Assembly: GCA_900316435.1 (NCBI GenBank)
Contig: ONCY01000005.1
Coordinates: 1 to 38,987 of the forward strand
Reading direction: 5' to 3'
Source: an uncultured Eubacteriales bacterium
Lineage (GTDB): Bacteria; Bacillota; Clostridia; Oscillospirales; Acutalibacteraceae
Length of the DNA: 38,987 nt
In this document: positions 1-9,235 of the stretch, piece by piece
Layout: each line of letters starts with the position of its first letter
How positions within the stretch are numbered: the stretch's first letter is position 1
Made by a program: the position numbers and the translations under genes
The notes under the pieces: model-generated
The model's input: the letters and a program-made list of their open reading frames with translations, nothing else
What the model was told of the DNA's origin: nothing
Database searches by the model: none

Positions 1-119
1 ATATTTTTATACACAGACGTCACAAGTTCTGTACAGCCAATTAGCAAAGCCGCAATAATAGCAAAAATCTGCGAAATATATACTTTTTTTATTCCTTTTT
101 CCGTATTATGATATTCCAT
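1..119 (-). CDS. N-terminus of a membrane protein, cut by the window edge
   Basis: An open frame begins with ATG at 119-117 and runs off the left edge after 39 codons. The visible protein starts MEYHNTEKGIKKVYISQIF and continues into a hydrophobic stretch of about 20 residues (roughly residues 14-35), consistent with a first membrane segment or an uncleaved signal anchor. A GGAG element lies about 8 bases before the ATG. An AT-rich upstream region holds a possible TATAAT-like box. The family cannot be recognised from this fragment, and its partial length keeps confidence moderate. Confidence 0.5.
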   Translation of the reverse strand, partial: MEYHNTEKGIKKVYISQIFAIIAALLIGCTELVTSVYKN

Positions 120-138
120 GATAAGCTCCGAAAAAGAT

Positions 139-152
139 CACGGTTTTCCGTG
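139..152 (-). other. Small hairpin in the leader of the left-edge gene
   Basis: A perfect 5-bp stem (CACGG/CCGTG) with a four-base loop lies about 20 bases upstream of the ATG at 119. It is followed on the minus strand by ATCTTTTT. It could be a weak attenuator or a chance structure. The stem is too short for a firm call. Confidence 0.2.
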
Positions 153-225
153 CATTATATACAATAATATTATCATATTTCCAATAATATTGCAACATTA
201 AAAACATATAATTTAGTTATATATA

Positions 226-254
226 ATAAAAAAGAGCGTGCCGAAGCACGCCCT
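226..254 (-). terminator. Rho-independent terminator after the amylase gene
   Basis: On the minus strand the stem GCGTGC/GCACGC closes on a TTCG tetraloop and is followed by six T. It lies 14 bases past the stop codon of the amylase gene, so it probably ends the dockerin protein-amylase operon. Confidence 0.9.
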
Positions 255-267
255 TAAATAATGATTA

Positions 268-2664
268 TTATTTTAAATACATTGTTGTTCCGCCGATCGC
301 TCCTGAGATTCCCTTGAATCCGTCTGCACAGCAAACATATACTCTCATATTAGCTTTGCCTATTGCCGAAACATTAAGCGTTCCGTTGGTAACGGTCTTT
401 CTGTCGCCGGTTACAGCGTCTATATAAAGTCCGTTTGGAATGTTTTTGAAAGTCGCGTTACCTGAAACCGTAACACAAGCAAGGCTGTCAACGCCTGTAT
501 CTGTATAGCGGCGGATATACGCTATATCACCGCTGACATAGTTCGATGAAACGGTATACTGACCCATTTGAAGCGCCGGAATAGCGTTTCTTATTTTATT
601 AAGCTTCATAAGATGCTGAGCTAAGGAAGCGTGAAGCGTATTATTAACAGTGCCCGACGCCGTAAACTCACCGAAACCTGTGGCATTTACATCACCCTTA
701 AGATAATCGCCATAGTAAGCTCGCCCGGTTTGTGATAGCGGTTTTTCTAAACCAACATCAATGCTTTCGCCTTTTTGGAATTCGATTTCGGAGCCGTAAT
801 AGATGCAGGGAATTCCGCGGAATGTAAACATCAGATCAAGGTTTTCCGCCCATGTCTGAGTGCCGCCCGCAAAACGTCTTTTTTCATCGTATTGTTCGGG
901 AGCATAGTCGTGCGAATCAACATACATAACATTGTAGGTTGCGTCGTTATAATACTTATCGGCTTTTACAGCCAAATCAAATGCACCCTTTGCACTGCCG
1001 AACGCACGGTGTACAGGGAAGTCGATCGCTTCCATGCCCGACGCCATAGAGCGATCAGGAGTATGGTATGTGATTCCGTTCAAGAAAGCGTTGTCAGATG
1101 TTGGCTCATTGCTTGTGTCATCCTCTTCAATATAGTGGTCGAACGTTATGTTCATGTTTTCATTTATGTCATTAAACGTTGAGCCCCAGTGCCACTGCTG
1201 AGCCCACTTGGGATTGCTCTCTTTCCATGTGTAATACGGAGCGGATTCTTCAGCATGTCCGCGGTACCAAGCGGCGGGCATACGAGTACAGATTTCACCG
1301 AACATCAAGAAATTAGGCTTACCGGCAGCCGTTGCTGCTTCATGGATCTGGTCGTTAAACATAAGATTTAGAGCAAGTCTGGGGATATGACGAACCGTAT
1401 CCACGCGGAAACCATCAACTCCGCGATTGATATATTCGGAGTAAGTGTTTGTTACATATTCCGCAACAGCAGGGTTTTCTGTGTTCAAGTCAACGCAATC
1501 GCCGTCAATCTGGCAGTATTTACATGACCAGTCGTCCCAGTTTAGGCTTTGAAAATAACCTGTATGATAGTAGTTATTTGGGTTGTATAAGTCACTGCTT
1601 GAAAGCTTATTGTCCGAATAATCCTGTTGTGCCGGCGCCAGACCGGTTGAGTTACCGTTATCTCCGGAATATTCGGTATTCTTCATAAGATTAAGACGTT
1701 GATCATACTGTGTTTTACCAGGCTGTGACCAGTATTCCTCAGGTGAACTGAGGCCGTAAGAGTCAAGAAGATAATCGGTAGGAATCATCGACTCTTCAAT
1801 GTTTGACAAGTCCTTTGTTGTGTCTTTTGTAAAAAGCGGACAAAGATTAGCTTCACCGAAGTTGCCTGTGTGCTGGAAAACAACATCCTGATATATCTTC
1901 ATGTCCTTCTCATGAACAGCGCGAATCAAATCATCATAATCATAATCGTCGCTTTCATGGCGCACATCAACGGTTGAATAATCCATGGCGTGATAGCCGT
2001 GATAATCATATCCGGATCCGTTGGTAACTACAGGAGTGACCCAAACCGAGTTAAAGCCGAGCGCCTTGATATAGTCGAGCTTTTCGGCAAGTCCCTTGAA
2101 GTCACCGCGCCACGCAGGGTCTGAATCTGGGTTATTAGCGTCACCGTCATTCCAGCAGTGAACGTTGTTTGAAGAGTCGCCGTCATAGAAGCGCGTAGGA
2201 ATTACAAAATAGATTGAGTCCATACGCGGATCGAAGCTCTCGACGGGATCTACCTCGTCGGGATCATATTTTGTCCATTTTCCGTTGCTGAAATACCAGT
2301 CGCCCGAAGCGTTTGTTATTTTTTGTTCCTTGGAATACTGCTTTCCGTCAGCGTCGGTTACAATTACATTTACCTTAGTGATGCTCTTTACAACGTAATT
2401 GAACCACTTCCCCGAAGCAACCATTTTCTCACCGGGATATGATTTTGACATTGCGCTGTTGGTGGGAAGCGAGTTCCACAAATACAAGTACGGCTGTGAA
2501 AGCCCGTCCTGTCTTACATGGATTACTATATTCGACGGAGTACTGCTGCCGGCGCCAACTTCCGCGTCGTTAGGCACAGCTTCAGCCGAAACCGCAACAG
2601 CCCCTATAGAAGTAATCATGACAAGAGCAAGAAGAACAGCTATTATTTTTTTAACTTTAAACAT
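268..2664 (-). CDS. Secreted GH13 alpha-amylase with an N-terminal starch-binding module
   Basis: This 798-residue protein is predicted to hydrolyse alpha-1,4 bonds in starch outside the cell. Residues 1-28 form a classic signal peptide ending around VSAEA. Residues about 45-135 resemble a CBM26-type starch-binding module (YLYLWNS, PGEKM, GDWYF). The GH13 catalytic barrel spans about 145-700, with GYHAMDY near 223 and the conserved strands GFRVDTVRH (nucleophile Asp422), FLMFGE (acid/base Glu457) and VDSHD (third Asp586). A short beta domain ends the protein. All three catalytic acids are present. Unlike its upstream partner it has no dockerin and no visible sorting signal, so it may be freely secreted. 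The upstream gene ends 29 bases before the start, and a GAGGTAA element precedes the ATG. Exact substrate specificity (amylase versus neopullulanase) cannot be read from the sequence. Confidence 0.92.
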   Translation of the reverse strand: MFKVKKIIAVLLALVMITSIGAVAVSAEAVPNDAEVGAGSSTPSNIVIHVRQDGLSQPYLYLWNSLPTNSAMSKSYPGEKMVASGKWFNYVVKSITKVNVIVTDADGKQYSKEQKITNASGDWYFSNGKWTKYDPDEVDPVESFDPRMDSIYFVIPTRFYDGDSSNNVHCWNDGDANNPDSDPAWRGDFKGLAEKLDYIKALGFNSVWVTPVVTNGSGYDYHGYHAMDYSTVDVRHESDDYDYDDLIRAVHEKDMKIYQDVVFQHTGNFGEANLCPLFTKDTTKDLSNIEESMIPTDYLLDSYGLSSPEEYWSQPGKTQYDQRLNLMKNTEYSGDNGNSTGLAPAQQDYSDNKLSSSDLYNPNNYYHTGYFQSLNWDDWSCKYCQIDGDCVDLNTENPAVAEYVTNTYSEYINRGVDGFRVDTVRHIPRLALNLMFNDQIHEAATAAGKPNFLMFGEICTRMPAAWYRGHAEESAPYYTWKESNPKWAQQWHWGSTFNDINENMNITFDHYIEEDDTSNEPTSDNAFLNGITYHTPDRSMASGMEAIDFPVHRAFGSAKGAFDLAVKADKYYNDATYNVMYVDSHDYAPEQYDEKRRFAGGTQTWAENLDLMFTFRGIPCIYYGSEIEFQKGESIDVGLEKPLSQTGRAYYGDYLKGDVNATGFGEFTASGTVNNTLHASLAQHLMKLNKIRNAIPALQMGQYTVSSNYVSGDIAYIRRYTDTGVDSLACVTVSGNATFKNIPNGLYIDAVTGDRKTVTNGTLNVSAIGKANMRVYVCCADGFKGISGAIGGTTMYLK

Positions 2665-2693
2665 AACATTTACCTCTTAATACAGCATTATTC

Positions 2694-4211
2694 TCAGCTG
2701 AACTCAGCAAGCTTTCTCTGAATAGCCGTTACATCCGTTATTGTAAATACTCCATCCTTATTCATATCACCAAGCTCAAGAGTAACAGTATAACCTGAAT
2801 ACTCGGCAAGATACATCTGAATATATGTAGCATCCAAAACGCTGATTACTCCGTCCTTATTTACATCGCCTAATTGATAAACAGGATCAGTCGGGGTTGT
2901 AGGAATATCTCCTCCCGTGGATGTAACAGTAATGGTTTTGTTTACGGTTGTGTTATCCGAACTCTGTACAAAAACGGAAATTTTATATTCGCCCTCCTCG
3001 GTTGGAGTAAACGAATAGTAATTATTCAGAGTATAATAAGCTGTGTTCTGTGTGCCTGACGGAGCGACAATAACATACTTATAAAATAACAGGTTTGTTC
3101 CCATCTGTCCGCCTCCGGCATTTACCGTTACAGCGGAAGCCTCGCCCTTTTTTATGTAGCTGCTGTCTGATGGCGTCACCTTCTTAATGATAGGAGTACT
3201 AAGACCACTATCGCTTAATACCGTAAGAGTTAGTGAGCGGCTGTTTTCGTTGCCGGCGGAATCCTTAAAATCAAATGTTACTGTATATTCTCCCGCCTCG
3301 TTCGGAATCCACGATACAGAGTTGCTGGATGAAAAATCTCTTAAAATGTTACCGTTAACGCTGAACTTGTAACTTACGGTACCATCACTGCTTTCCGCCT
3401 CAGCCGAGAGAACAACCTCCATACCTGTATATATTTTATTTGAAGGCACAGCCTTGAAAGACTTTATGCGAATAGGACTTGTATCATATATAGACCATGA
3501 TTTTGTTTGGTTGTCGTAGATATAACCGTATTTTGCGGTAAGGTCTACGGTCTGATTTGAGCCGTTGTCGCTGAAAATACAGTTGGCAAATGCTTTTACC
3601 GCTGTGTATGACCACACATCATCACCAACAAGCGTCATATTTACGCCCGACCAGGCGGCGTTTGTATCGGAGCCGCTGTTCCACATGTAGCATTTAGGCG
3701 TTGACCACTTGGCGCTGTTTTTCAGGTAAACGGTATAAGCTCCCGAAGGCAGTGTTGATACGGTTGAAGCCGTGGGTGATGTTGAAACCGTCGGCAATGT
3801 TGCGCTTGTTGTCGGCTCAACATACTGCGACCAGGATTTTAAACTGAGGTCGTAAATCTTTCCGTCGCCGCCGTTGCCGGTATAGGTAAGATCTTCAGTT
3901 TTCTGACTGCTGCTTCCGGCATTAAAAATAATTTTTGTGTAGTCGTCGGTAAGCCTGTAGGAAAAAATATTATCGGTTCCCGACACCTTGGTCATCTGAA
4001 CGCCCGGCCAACTATGATTTTCATTACCGCTTCCGCCGTTGTTTTTCCACATATAGCAATAGATTGAGGAAGTGCTCCAGCCGTTATTTACTTTTACATA
4101 GACCGTGTCGCCCGTAGTCGCATCAACGCTGAAAGAAAGTGCCAAAAAAGAGCATAACAGCAAAGCGGCACAGACAACAATACTTATGATTTTATGTCTG
4201 TTTCTGACCAT
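2694..4211 (-). CDS. Dockerin protein with two CBM26-like starch-binding modules, no catalytic domain
   Basis: This 505-residue secreted protein has a signal peptide (residues 1-31) and two related modules at about 35-135 and 158-243. Both have the aromatic pattern of starch-binding CBM26 domains (CYMWKN / KCYMWNS, WPGVQMT / WSGVNMT, KIYD / YIYD..SWS). Two Ig-like beta domains follow at about 247-335 and 336-430. A type I dockerin occupies about 447-505, with two calcium-loop repeats (LGDVNKDGVISVLD and LGDMNKDGVFTITD). Short Thr/Ser/Pro-rich linkers separate the parts. In cellulosomes and in the R. bromii amylosome, dockerins bind cohesins on scaffoldins; here the module would bring starch binding to such a complex. 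No hydrolase domain is visible, so it is likely an adhesion or targeting subunit. It is the first gene of an operon with the amylase. Confidence 0.88.
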   Translation of the reverse strand: MVRNRHKIISIVVCAALLLCSFLALSFSVDATTGDTVYVKVNNGWSTSSIYCYMWKNNGGSGNENHSWPGVQMTKVSGTDNIFSYRLTDDYTKIIFNAGSSSQKTEDLTYTGNGGDGKIYDLSLKSWSQYVEPTTSATLPTVSTSPTASTVSTLPSGAYTVYLKNSAKWSTPKCYMWNSGSDTNAAWSGVNMTLVGDDVWSYTAVKAFANCIFSDNGSNQTVDLTAKYGYIYDNQTKSWSIYDTSPIRIKSFKAVPSNKIYTGMEVVLSAEAESSDGTVSYKFSVNGNILRDFSSSNSVSWIPNEAGEYTVTFDFKDSAGNENSRSLTLTVLSDSGLSTPIIKKVTPSDSSYIKKGEASAVTVNAGGGQMGTNLLFYKYVIVAPSGTQNTAYYTLNNYYSFTPTEEGEYKISVFVQSSDNTTVNKTITVTSTGGDIPTTPTDPVYQLGDVNKDGVISVLDATYIQMYLAEYSGYTVTLELGDMNKDGVFTITDVTAIQRKLAEFS

Positions 4212-4296
4212 AACGGTATCCCTCCGTTCATTTATAGAAATATAATTAAAAATATCTCTTTTCTATTTTATTTTACAATAATAGCAACTAATTAAT

Positions 4297-4311
4297 ATTC
4301 TAATTTAGAAT
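4297..4311. promoter_or_regulatory. 15-bp palindrome upstream of the starch operon
   Basis: ATTCTAA and TTAGAAT form a perfect 7-1-7 inverted repeat about 85 bases upstream of the dockerin protein start, inside an AT-rich intergenic region. It could be an operator for a dimeric repressor. AT-rich DNA produces such palindromes by chance fairly often, so this is only a candidate. Confidence 0.25.
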
Positions 4312-4378
4312 TATATTCATGTTTAGTCTTCCAAAAATCATAATACTTTTTTGTGGATTGTATCTATATATAATGAAC

Positions 4379-4413
4379 AAAAAAACTGCCCGCAGAAAAG
4401 CTCTGCGGACAGT
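4379..4413 (-). terminator. Rho-independent terminator after the M18 aminopeptidase gene
   Basis: The arms at 4385-4396 and 4402-4413 form a 12-position stem with one mismatch. A run of seven T follows on the minus strand. It lies just past the aminopeptidase stop codon at 4423. Confidence 0.88.
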
Positions 4414-4422
4414 TTAAGATTA

Positions 4423-5826
4423 TTACTGCATAAAGAATTCATAGAAAGCGCGGTATGCCATAAACACATCGGTCTTGCTTACAATCTCAAAAGGCGCATG
4501 CATACTGAGTACAGGCACGCCGAGGTCGATAACGTCAACGTTCATATTGGCTACATACTTGGCTATTGTTCCGCCGCCGCCGAGGTCTACCCTGCCCAGC
4601 TCGCCGATTTGCCACTGAATATTATTCTTTTCAAGCATTCCGCGAACCGCACCCATGTATTCAGCGGAAGCGTCGGAGGTGTCGTACTTTCCGCCATGGC
4701 CTGTGTATTTCGAAATAACAACGCCGCCGTTTATAAAGCAGCTGTTTTTCGCCTCAAAAGCCGAAGCGTAGGTCGGGTCAAATGCAGCGTTGACATCTGC
4801 CGACAGGCAGGTGCTCTTTGACATTGCACGGTATCCCTCTACCCCATCCTGCTTTGCAAGGTCGTAAATAAAATAGCGCAAAAAGTCGCTCTGCATTCCT
4901 GTATTGCCGTCACTGCCTATTTCCTCTTTGTCTGTAAGGTAGGTAATGCAGGTGGAGTCAACATCTTCGGCGTTAAGTGCCGCCATAAGCGCGGGATAAG
5001 CGCATACTTTATCATCGTGGCCGTAACCGCCTATCATACTTCTGTCAAAACCGATGTCTTTAGCCTTAAATGAAGGCACAAGGCAAAGCTCAGCGGAAAG
5101 AAAGTCGCCTTCAGTAATGCCGTATTTTTCATTGAGGATTGACATTACATTAAGCTTTACCAGCTCTTTTTCGTCCTCAGCATCAGCATATGGTCTTGAG
5201 CCGACCAAAACATTCAAGTCCTCGCCGGTAAACGCCTTTGCCATCGGCTTTGTCACCTGTTCCTGAGCGAGGTGAGGCAGCAAATCAGTTACGCAGAAAC
5301 AGCTCTCGTTATCCTCATCGCCCCACTTTACATCTACACGGGTGCCGTCAAGCTTTACTACAACACCGTGAAGCGTAAGCGGAATAGCCGTCCACTGGTA
5401 TTTTTTAAGGCCGCCGTAATAATGAGTTTTAAAAAGAGCTAAATTGTTGGCTTCATAGAGAGGATTGGGCTTTAAATCAATGCGTGGTGAATCTATATGA
5501 GCGATTGCAAGACGAGCGCCGTTTTTTACGCCGTTTTTGCCGATAACAGCAAGTGCAATTGCTTTGTCTCGGTTGACAAGATACACCCTGTCTCCTGCCT
5601 TATATTCTTTTTCAGGGTCATACGGTACAAAGCCCGCCTTTTCAGCAGCTTCCACAGTATATTTTACAGCCTCGCGCTCTACCGGAGAAGCGTTTAAAAA
5701 CACCTTATAGCCTTCGCAAAACGCATCCGCCGCATCGATTTCCTCTGCCGACAGCGCTTTTACACCTTTGGGTTCATTTAACAGTTTTTCGCGCAGCTCC
5801 TGCATAGCGTTCTTTTCTTCTGACAT
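4423..5826 (-). CDS. M18-family zinc aminopeptidase
   Basis: This 467-residue protein belongs to the M18 (aspartyl aminopeptidase / aminopeptidase I) family of dinuclear zinc exopeptidases, which remove N-terminal residues from peptides in the cytoplasm. Visible family signatures are AHIDSPR (metal-binding His110 and Asp112), GGYGHDDKVCAYP (about 278-290), TDKEEIGSDGN (catalytic Glu pair near 312) and a C-terminal SMHAPFEIVSKTD carrying the final metal His. The length matches the family. No signal peptide is present. It stands 76 bases after the lytic transglycosylase gene, with its own ribosome site (GGAAG) and a strong terminator, so it may be a single transcript or the operon's last gene. 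Its peptide substrate cannot be told from the sequence. Confidence 0.93.
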   Translation of the reverse strand: MSEEKNAMQELREKLLNEPKGVKALSAEEIDAADAFCEGYKVFLNASPVEREAVKYTVEAAEKAGFVPYDPEKEYKAGDRVYLVNRDKAIALAVIGKNGVKNGARLAIAHIDSPRIDLKPNPLYEANNLALFKTHYYGGLKKYQWTAIPLTLHGVVVKLDGTRVDVKWGDEDNESCFCVTDLLPHLAQEQVTKPMAKAFTGEDLNVLVGSRPYADAEDEKELVKLNVMSILNEKYGITEGDFLSAELCLVPSFKAKDIGFDRSMIGGYGHDDKVCAYPALMAALNAEDVDSTCITYLTDKEEIGSDGNTGMQSDFLRYFIYDLAKQDGVEGYRAMSKSTCLSADVNAAFDPTYASAFEAKNSCFINGGVVISKYTGHGGKYDTSDASAEYMGAVRGMLEKNNIQWQIGELGRVDLGGGGTIAKYVANMNVDVIDLGVPVLSMHAPFEIVSKTDVFMAYRAFYEFFMQ

Positions 5827-5902
5827 ATTGTATTCTTCCTTTCCGATTTATACTATATATTTTTCCCGTTTATGTATTTGGGATTCATTTTTGTAGGTAT
5901 AA

Positions 5903-6541
5903 TTATTTGCCCTCGTATAATTCTCTGTAAATATCCTCCGCTTCCTCAACCTTGATTATGTAGTTGCGGGTTTCTGCGAAAGACCGAGGTATATTGTCAA
6001 CTATAAGCGATTTGCCGTCGGGGCTGATGTTGGGATCTTCAAGCCATGCCGTGACATTCCCCGGGCCCGCATTATACGCTGCCAGCGCACACTCCTCATT
6101 GCCGAAAGTGTCGAGATGGTCGCGAAGAATATAGCAACCATAGTCGATATTTATTGCGGGATCAAACAAGTCGTTTGTAGTATACTTTCCGCTCTCTCCG
6201 CGAATATTCATATATGTTTCAAATGTATCCGGAGTAATCTGCATAAGACCGCACGCGCCGACACCTGACTGAGCGTCTGACTTAAACTTGCTTTCGGTAC
6301 GGATAACAGCATATATAAACGATGTGCTCAGGTTATATTCATTTGACGCTTTTTCAACATATTCGCCGTATTTTTGAGGGTACTGCTTTGTTTTAAACAT
6401 ACCCGAGTTAAAAGCGATAACAACGCCCACAACTCCGATTGTCAAAACAAGCGAAATAACAATAAAGATTATCAATCCCTTTTTACTCTTCTTTTTACTT
6501 TTTATATATCTTTTCCCTTGCGCAGCACGAGACTGTGCCAT
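5903..6541 (-). CDS. Membrane-anchored lytic transglycosylase (SLT/GH23 type)
   Basis: This 212-residue protein has a short, very basic cytoplasmic tail (residues 1-21), one membrane segment (about 22-44) and an extracellular SLT domain. The domain shows the family motifs: catalytic Glu83 in IRTESKF, GACGLMQITPDTF (about 95-107) and AAYNAGPGNV near the C-terminus. Such enzymes cleave the MurNAc-GlcNAc bond of peptidoglycan with formation of an anhydro end. The start ATG overlaps the stop of coaE by one base (TAATG), which implies translational coupling. It is the last gene of the DUF951-prfA-tsaC-coaE cluster. Confidence 0.92.
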   Translation of the reverse strand: MAQSRAAQGKRYIKSKKKSKKGLIIFIVISLVLTIGVVGVVIAFNSGMFKTKQYPQKYGEYVEKASNEYNLSTSFIYAVIRTESKFKSDAQSGVGACGLMQITPDTFETYMNIRGESGKYTTNDLFDPAINIDYGCYILRDHLDTFGNEECALAAYNAGPGNVTAWLEDPNISPDGKSLIVDNIPRSFAETRNYIIKVEEAEDIYRELYEGK

Positions 6542-7140
6542 TACATCACCCCATTTGTGATACTATTATATGCTTCTTCTCCTTGCCTAATCAAATTACG
6601 TTCATCGGAGTTGTTTTCAATTATAATATCTGCGTGTTTTCTGAAGTAATCTTCGCTGAATTGCGCTTTTATTCTGGAAACCGCTTGTTCCTCGGTCAAA
6701 TTGTCACGATGTATAATTCGTTTCAGCCGCAGCTTTTCGTCTGCCACAACGGCGAGAATAACGTCGCAGATAACATCCGCTCCTGCCTCAAACAGCTGAG
6801 GCGCGTCAAAAACGACAACTCCCTTCGCGTCTTTTAGCAACTCAAAGAGCCTTGCGGTAACGAATGGATGTACAATAGCGTTCAGCGCGGCAGTATTTTC
6901 CTTTGACGAAAAAGCTCGTTCTGCCAACATTCTGCGGTTTAAGGTGCCGTCAGGGTTAATTATTTCAGCGCCGAAGTACGCCGCAACTGCTTTAAGGCAA
7001 TATGAGCCGGGTGTATATAAATCTGTGACTATTTCATCAGCATTTATTATCTTCGCTCCCAGTTTTGAAAAGAGCTTGGAAACCGTGCTTTTTCCAGCTC
7101 CGCTCTGCCCGGTCAGACCTATTAATTTATACTGTTTCAA
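6541..7140 (-). CDS. coaE: Dephospho-CoA kinase
   Basis: CoaE phosphorylates the ribose 3'-hydroxyl of dephospho-CoA with ATP, the last step of CoA synthesis. The protein opens with the P-loop GLTGQSGAGKST, followed by KIINADEIV, which carries the substrate-binding Asp, and by the family segments NRRMLAERAF, HPFV and FDAPQLFEAG. Its length of about 200 residues is typical. The start is a TTG. The candidate at 7140 is preferred over one at 7146 because GAGGT then lies 8 bases upstream instead of 2. The gene overlaps the end of tsaC and its stop overlaps the transglycosylase start. Confidence 0.93.
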   Translation of the reverse strand: MKQYKLIGLTGQSGAGKSTVSKLFSKLGAKIINADEIVTDLYTPGSYCLKAVAAYFGAEIINPDGTLNRRMLAERAFSSKENTAALNAIVHPFVTARLFELLKDAKGVVVFDAPQLFEAGADVICDVILAVVADEKLRLKRIIHRDNLTEEQAVSRIKAQFSEDYFRKHADIIIENNSDERNLIRQGEEAYNSITNGVM

Positions 7141-8155
7141 GGTCAATCACCTCAAATCCCGCAGCGCGGATAAGACGGTTATATACAGCTAAACCTACTC
7201 CCTCTACACTCGGAAGGCGCGAGTAAACCGTACGGATGGTTTTGTTTTCATCAATTCTACGCAGGCAGTCAAACAAATGCCGCGCGTGAGTAAGATAATC
7301 GTTTCTTCTTCCCAGCGATACGGTTTTTGTTTTCAGCAGCAGCAAATCCTCATCACAGCACAGTGCGCATACGTCATCTGCACTGTGTGCGTTGACAAAT
7401 GAAATATACGCTTCATCACTGCCCTTGATAAGTAAAACATTCGCTTTCGGCGCGTAGTGCTTGTATTTCATTCCCGGGCTTGCCGCCGTGGCACCCTCTG
7501 CTAATTGATGAATAACCGCGTCATCAACCTCAACCTTGCCGAGAACCTCTCTGAGCTGTTCAACGGTGATTCCTCCGGGACGAAGAATTCTCGGCACATC
7601 TGTTGCCAGAGTGATAACCGTGCTCTCAACACCAACCTCGCAGGCTCCACCGTCAAGCACGGCATCGATTTTGTCGTTCATATCATTTAAAACATGTTGC
7701 GCTGTAGTGGGGCTTGGAGAGCCTGAAAGATTTGCCGAGGGAGCGGCTAACGGCGTTTTTGCTTTCCTGATAATCTCCTGTGCCACAGGATGGCTCGGAA
7801 AGCGGATAGCAACAGTATCCAAACCAGCGGATACTTCGGGAGGTATTACGTCGGTTCGCTTCATAATCATAGTAAGAGGTCCCGGCCAGAACGCTTTTGC
7901 AAGGGTTTTTGCGTTCTCGGGAATCTCTCTGACAAGGTTATACTTTTCAATATCCGAGAAATCCGCCACATGTACAATAAGCGGATTGTCCATCGGTCTT
8001 CCCTTTGCCTTAAAAATCTTTTCAACCGCTTTGCCGTTAAGGGCGTCGGCGGCAAGGCCGTACACGGTTTCAGTCGGAATACCGACTACTCCGCCGCGTC
8101 TCAGTATTTCGGCGGCATCCTCTATCTGAGTTTTGTCCAATACTTTTGTTTTCAT
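7127..8155 (-). CDS. L-threonylcarbamoyladenylate synthase (TsaC/Sua5 family)
   Basis: This 342-residue enzyme makes threonylcarbamoyl-AMP from threonine, bicarbonate and ATP for the t6A37 modification of ANN-decoding tRNAs. The N-terminal YrdC-like domain contains GIPTETVYGLAADAL (about 25-39), KAKGRPMDNPLIVHV and PSANLSGSPSPTT. A C-terminal Sua5-type domain (about 225-342) follows the linker SPGMKYKHYAPKA, so this is the long Sua5 form and not the short TsaC form. It overlaps the prfA stop by one base (TGATG). In many Firmicutes prmC separates prfA and this gene; here prmC is absent from the cluster. Confidence 0.94.
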   Translation of the reverse strand: MKTKVLDKTQIEDAAEILRRGGVVGIPTETVYGLAADALNGKAVEKIFKAKGRPMDNPLIVHVADFSDIEKYNLVREIPENAKTLAKAFWPGPLTMIMKRTDVIPPEVSAGLDTVAIRFPSHPVAQEIIRKAKTPLAAPSANLSGSPSPTTAQHVLNDMNDKIDAVLDGGACEVGVESTVITLATDVPRILRPGGITVEQLREVLGKVEVDDAVIHQLAEGATAASPGMKYKHYAPKANVLLIKGSDEAYISFVNAHSADDVCALCCDEDLLLLKTKTVSLGRRNDYLTHARHLFDCLRRIDENKTIRTVYSRLPSVEGVGLAVYNRLIRAAGFEVIDLETV

Positions 8156-9231
8156 CAGCCCTGTTCCATGCTTTCTTTAAGCTTCTCGGCTCGGTCGGCG
8201 GTTACAAGAGCGTCAATTACCTCGTCGAGATTGCCGTTTAGAATGTCCTCAAGCTTGTAGAGCGTCAGCCCTATTCTATGGTCGGTAAGCCTTCCCTGAG
8301 GATAGTTATATGTCCGTATTCTTTCACTCCGGTCACCGGTGCCAACCTGCGACTTTCTGTCGGCAGCGATCTCATTTGCCTGTGCGTCCTGCTTCTCTTT
8401 CAGCAGACGGCTTTTTAGCACCTTAAGCGCCTTGTCCTTGTTTTTGTACTGGCTGCGCTCGTCCTGACACTCGACAACGGTCCCTGTGGGAATGTGCGTT
8501 ATGCGGATCGCCGACGAGGTTTTGTTGATATGCTGACCACCCGCGCCGCTTGAACGAAAGGTATCAATTTTGAGGTCGGCAGGATTGATTTCAAGCTCAA
8601 CATCTTCCGCCTCGGGCAGTACCGCAACCGTCGTAGTGGAGGTGTGGACGCGTCCCTGGCTCTCGGTTTCGGGAACACGCTGAACGCGGTGAACGCCGCT
8701 CTCGTACTTAAAGCGTGAATATGCGCCGTCACCGTTAATCATAAATGAGATTTCCTTGTAGCCGCCAAGCTCGGTTTCGTTGGCATTAAGCACCTCAATT
8801 TTGTAGCCCCGGCGCTCCGCGTACATTGAGTACATTCTGAACAGAACAGCCGAAAACAGCGCGCTCTCCTCGCCGCCCGCTCCTCCGCGGATTTCGATTA
8901 TTACATTGCGCTCGTCGTTGGGATCCTTTGGCAGAAGCAGGATTTTAAGCTGCTCCGAGAGAGCCTCAATCTGTTCCTTTGCCTCTTCAAGTTCCATTTG
9001 AGCGAGTTCTTTTAATTCCGAATCAGAATTATCATTCAATATTTCAAGGCTGTCGTTCTCGGTTTGAAGCGCCTTTTTGTAGTCGCGGTAAGTCAGTACA
9101 ATTTCCTCAATCGACCTAATTTCCTTCATAATCTTTTGATACTCGTCGGGGTCAGCCGCAACCGACGGCTCGTAAAGCCTTCTGTTCAGTTCGCTGTACC
9201 GCTTATCAAAGATTTCAATTCTCTCAAACAT
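8155..9231 (-). CDS. prfA: Peptide chain release factor 1
   Basis: RF1 recognises UAA and UAG stop codons in the ribosome and triggers peptide release. The 358-residue protein has the usual RF1 length and its typical start [19 protein letters not shown]. The peptidyl-hydrolysis GGQ motif is at 231-233 ([15 protein letters not shown]). The tripeptide codon-reading region is seen as [14 protein letters not shown] (about 187-200), where the PxT motif identifies RF1 and not RF2. GGAG lies seven bases before the ATG and overlaps the end of the DUF951 gene. Confidence 0.96.
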   Translation of the reverse strand: MFERIEIFDKRYSELNRRLYEPSVAADPDEYQKIMKEIRSIEEIVLTYRDYKKALQTENDSLEILNDNSDSELKELAQMELEEAKEQIEALSEQLKILLLPKDPNDERNVIIEIRGGAGGEESALFSAVLFRMYSMYAERRGYKIEVLNANETELGGYKEISFMINGDGAYSRFKYESGVHRVQRVPETESQGRVHTSTTTVAVLPEAEDVELEINPADLKIDTFRSSGAGGQHINKTSSAIRITHIPTGTVVECQDERSQYKNKDKALKVLKSRLLKEKQDAQANEIAADRKSQVGTGDRSERIRTYNYPQGRLTDHRIGLTLYKLEDILNGNLDEVIDALVTADRAEKLKESMEQG

Positions 9232-9235
9232 ATAA

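Noticed and set aside
775..1182. Long open frames antisense to genes, such as 775-1182 (+) opposite the amylase, 7536-8129 (+) opposite tsaC and 32184-32663 (+) opposite pfkA.
   Set aside because: They lie opposite well-recognised genes, lack credible ribosome sites and show no family resemblance; codon bias of the real gene explains them.
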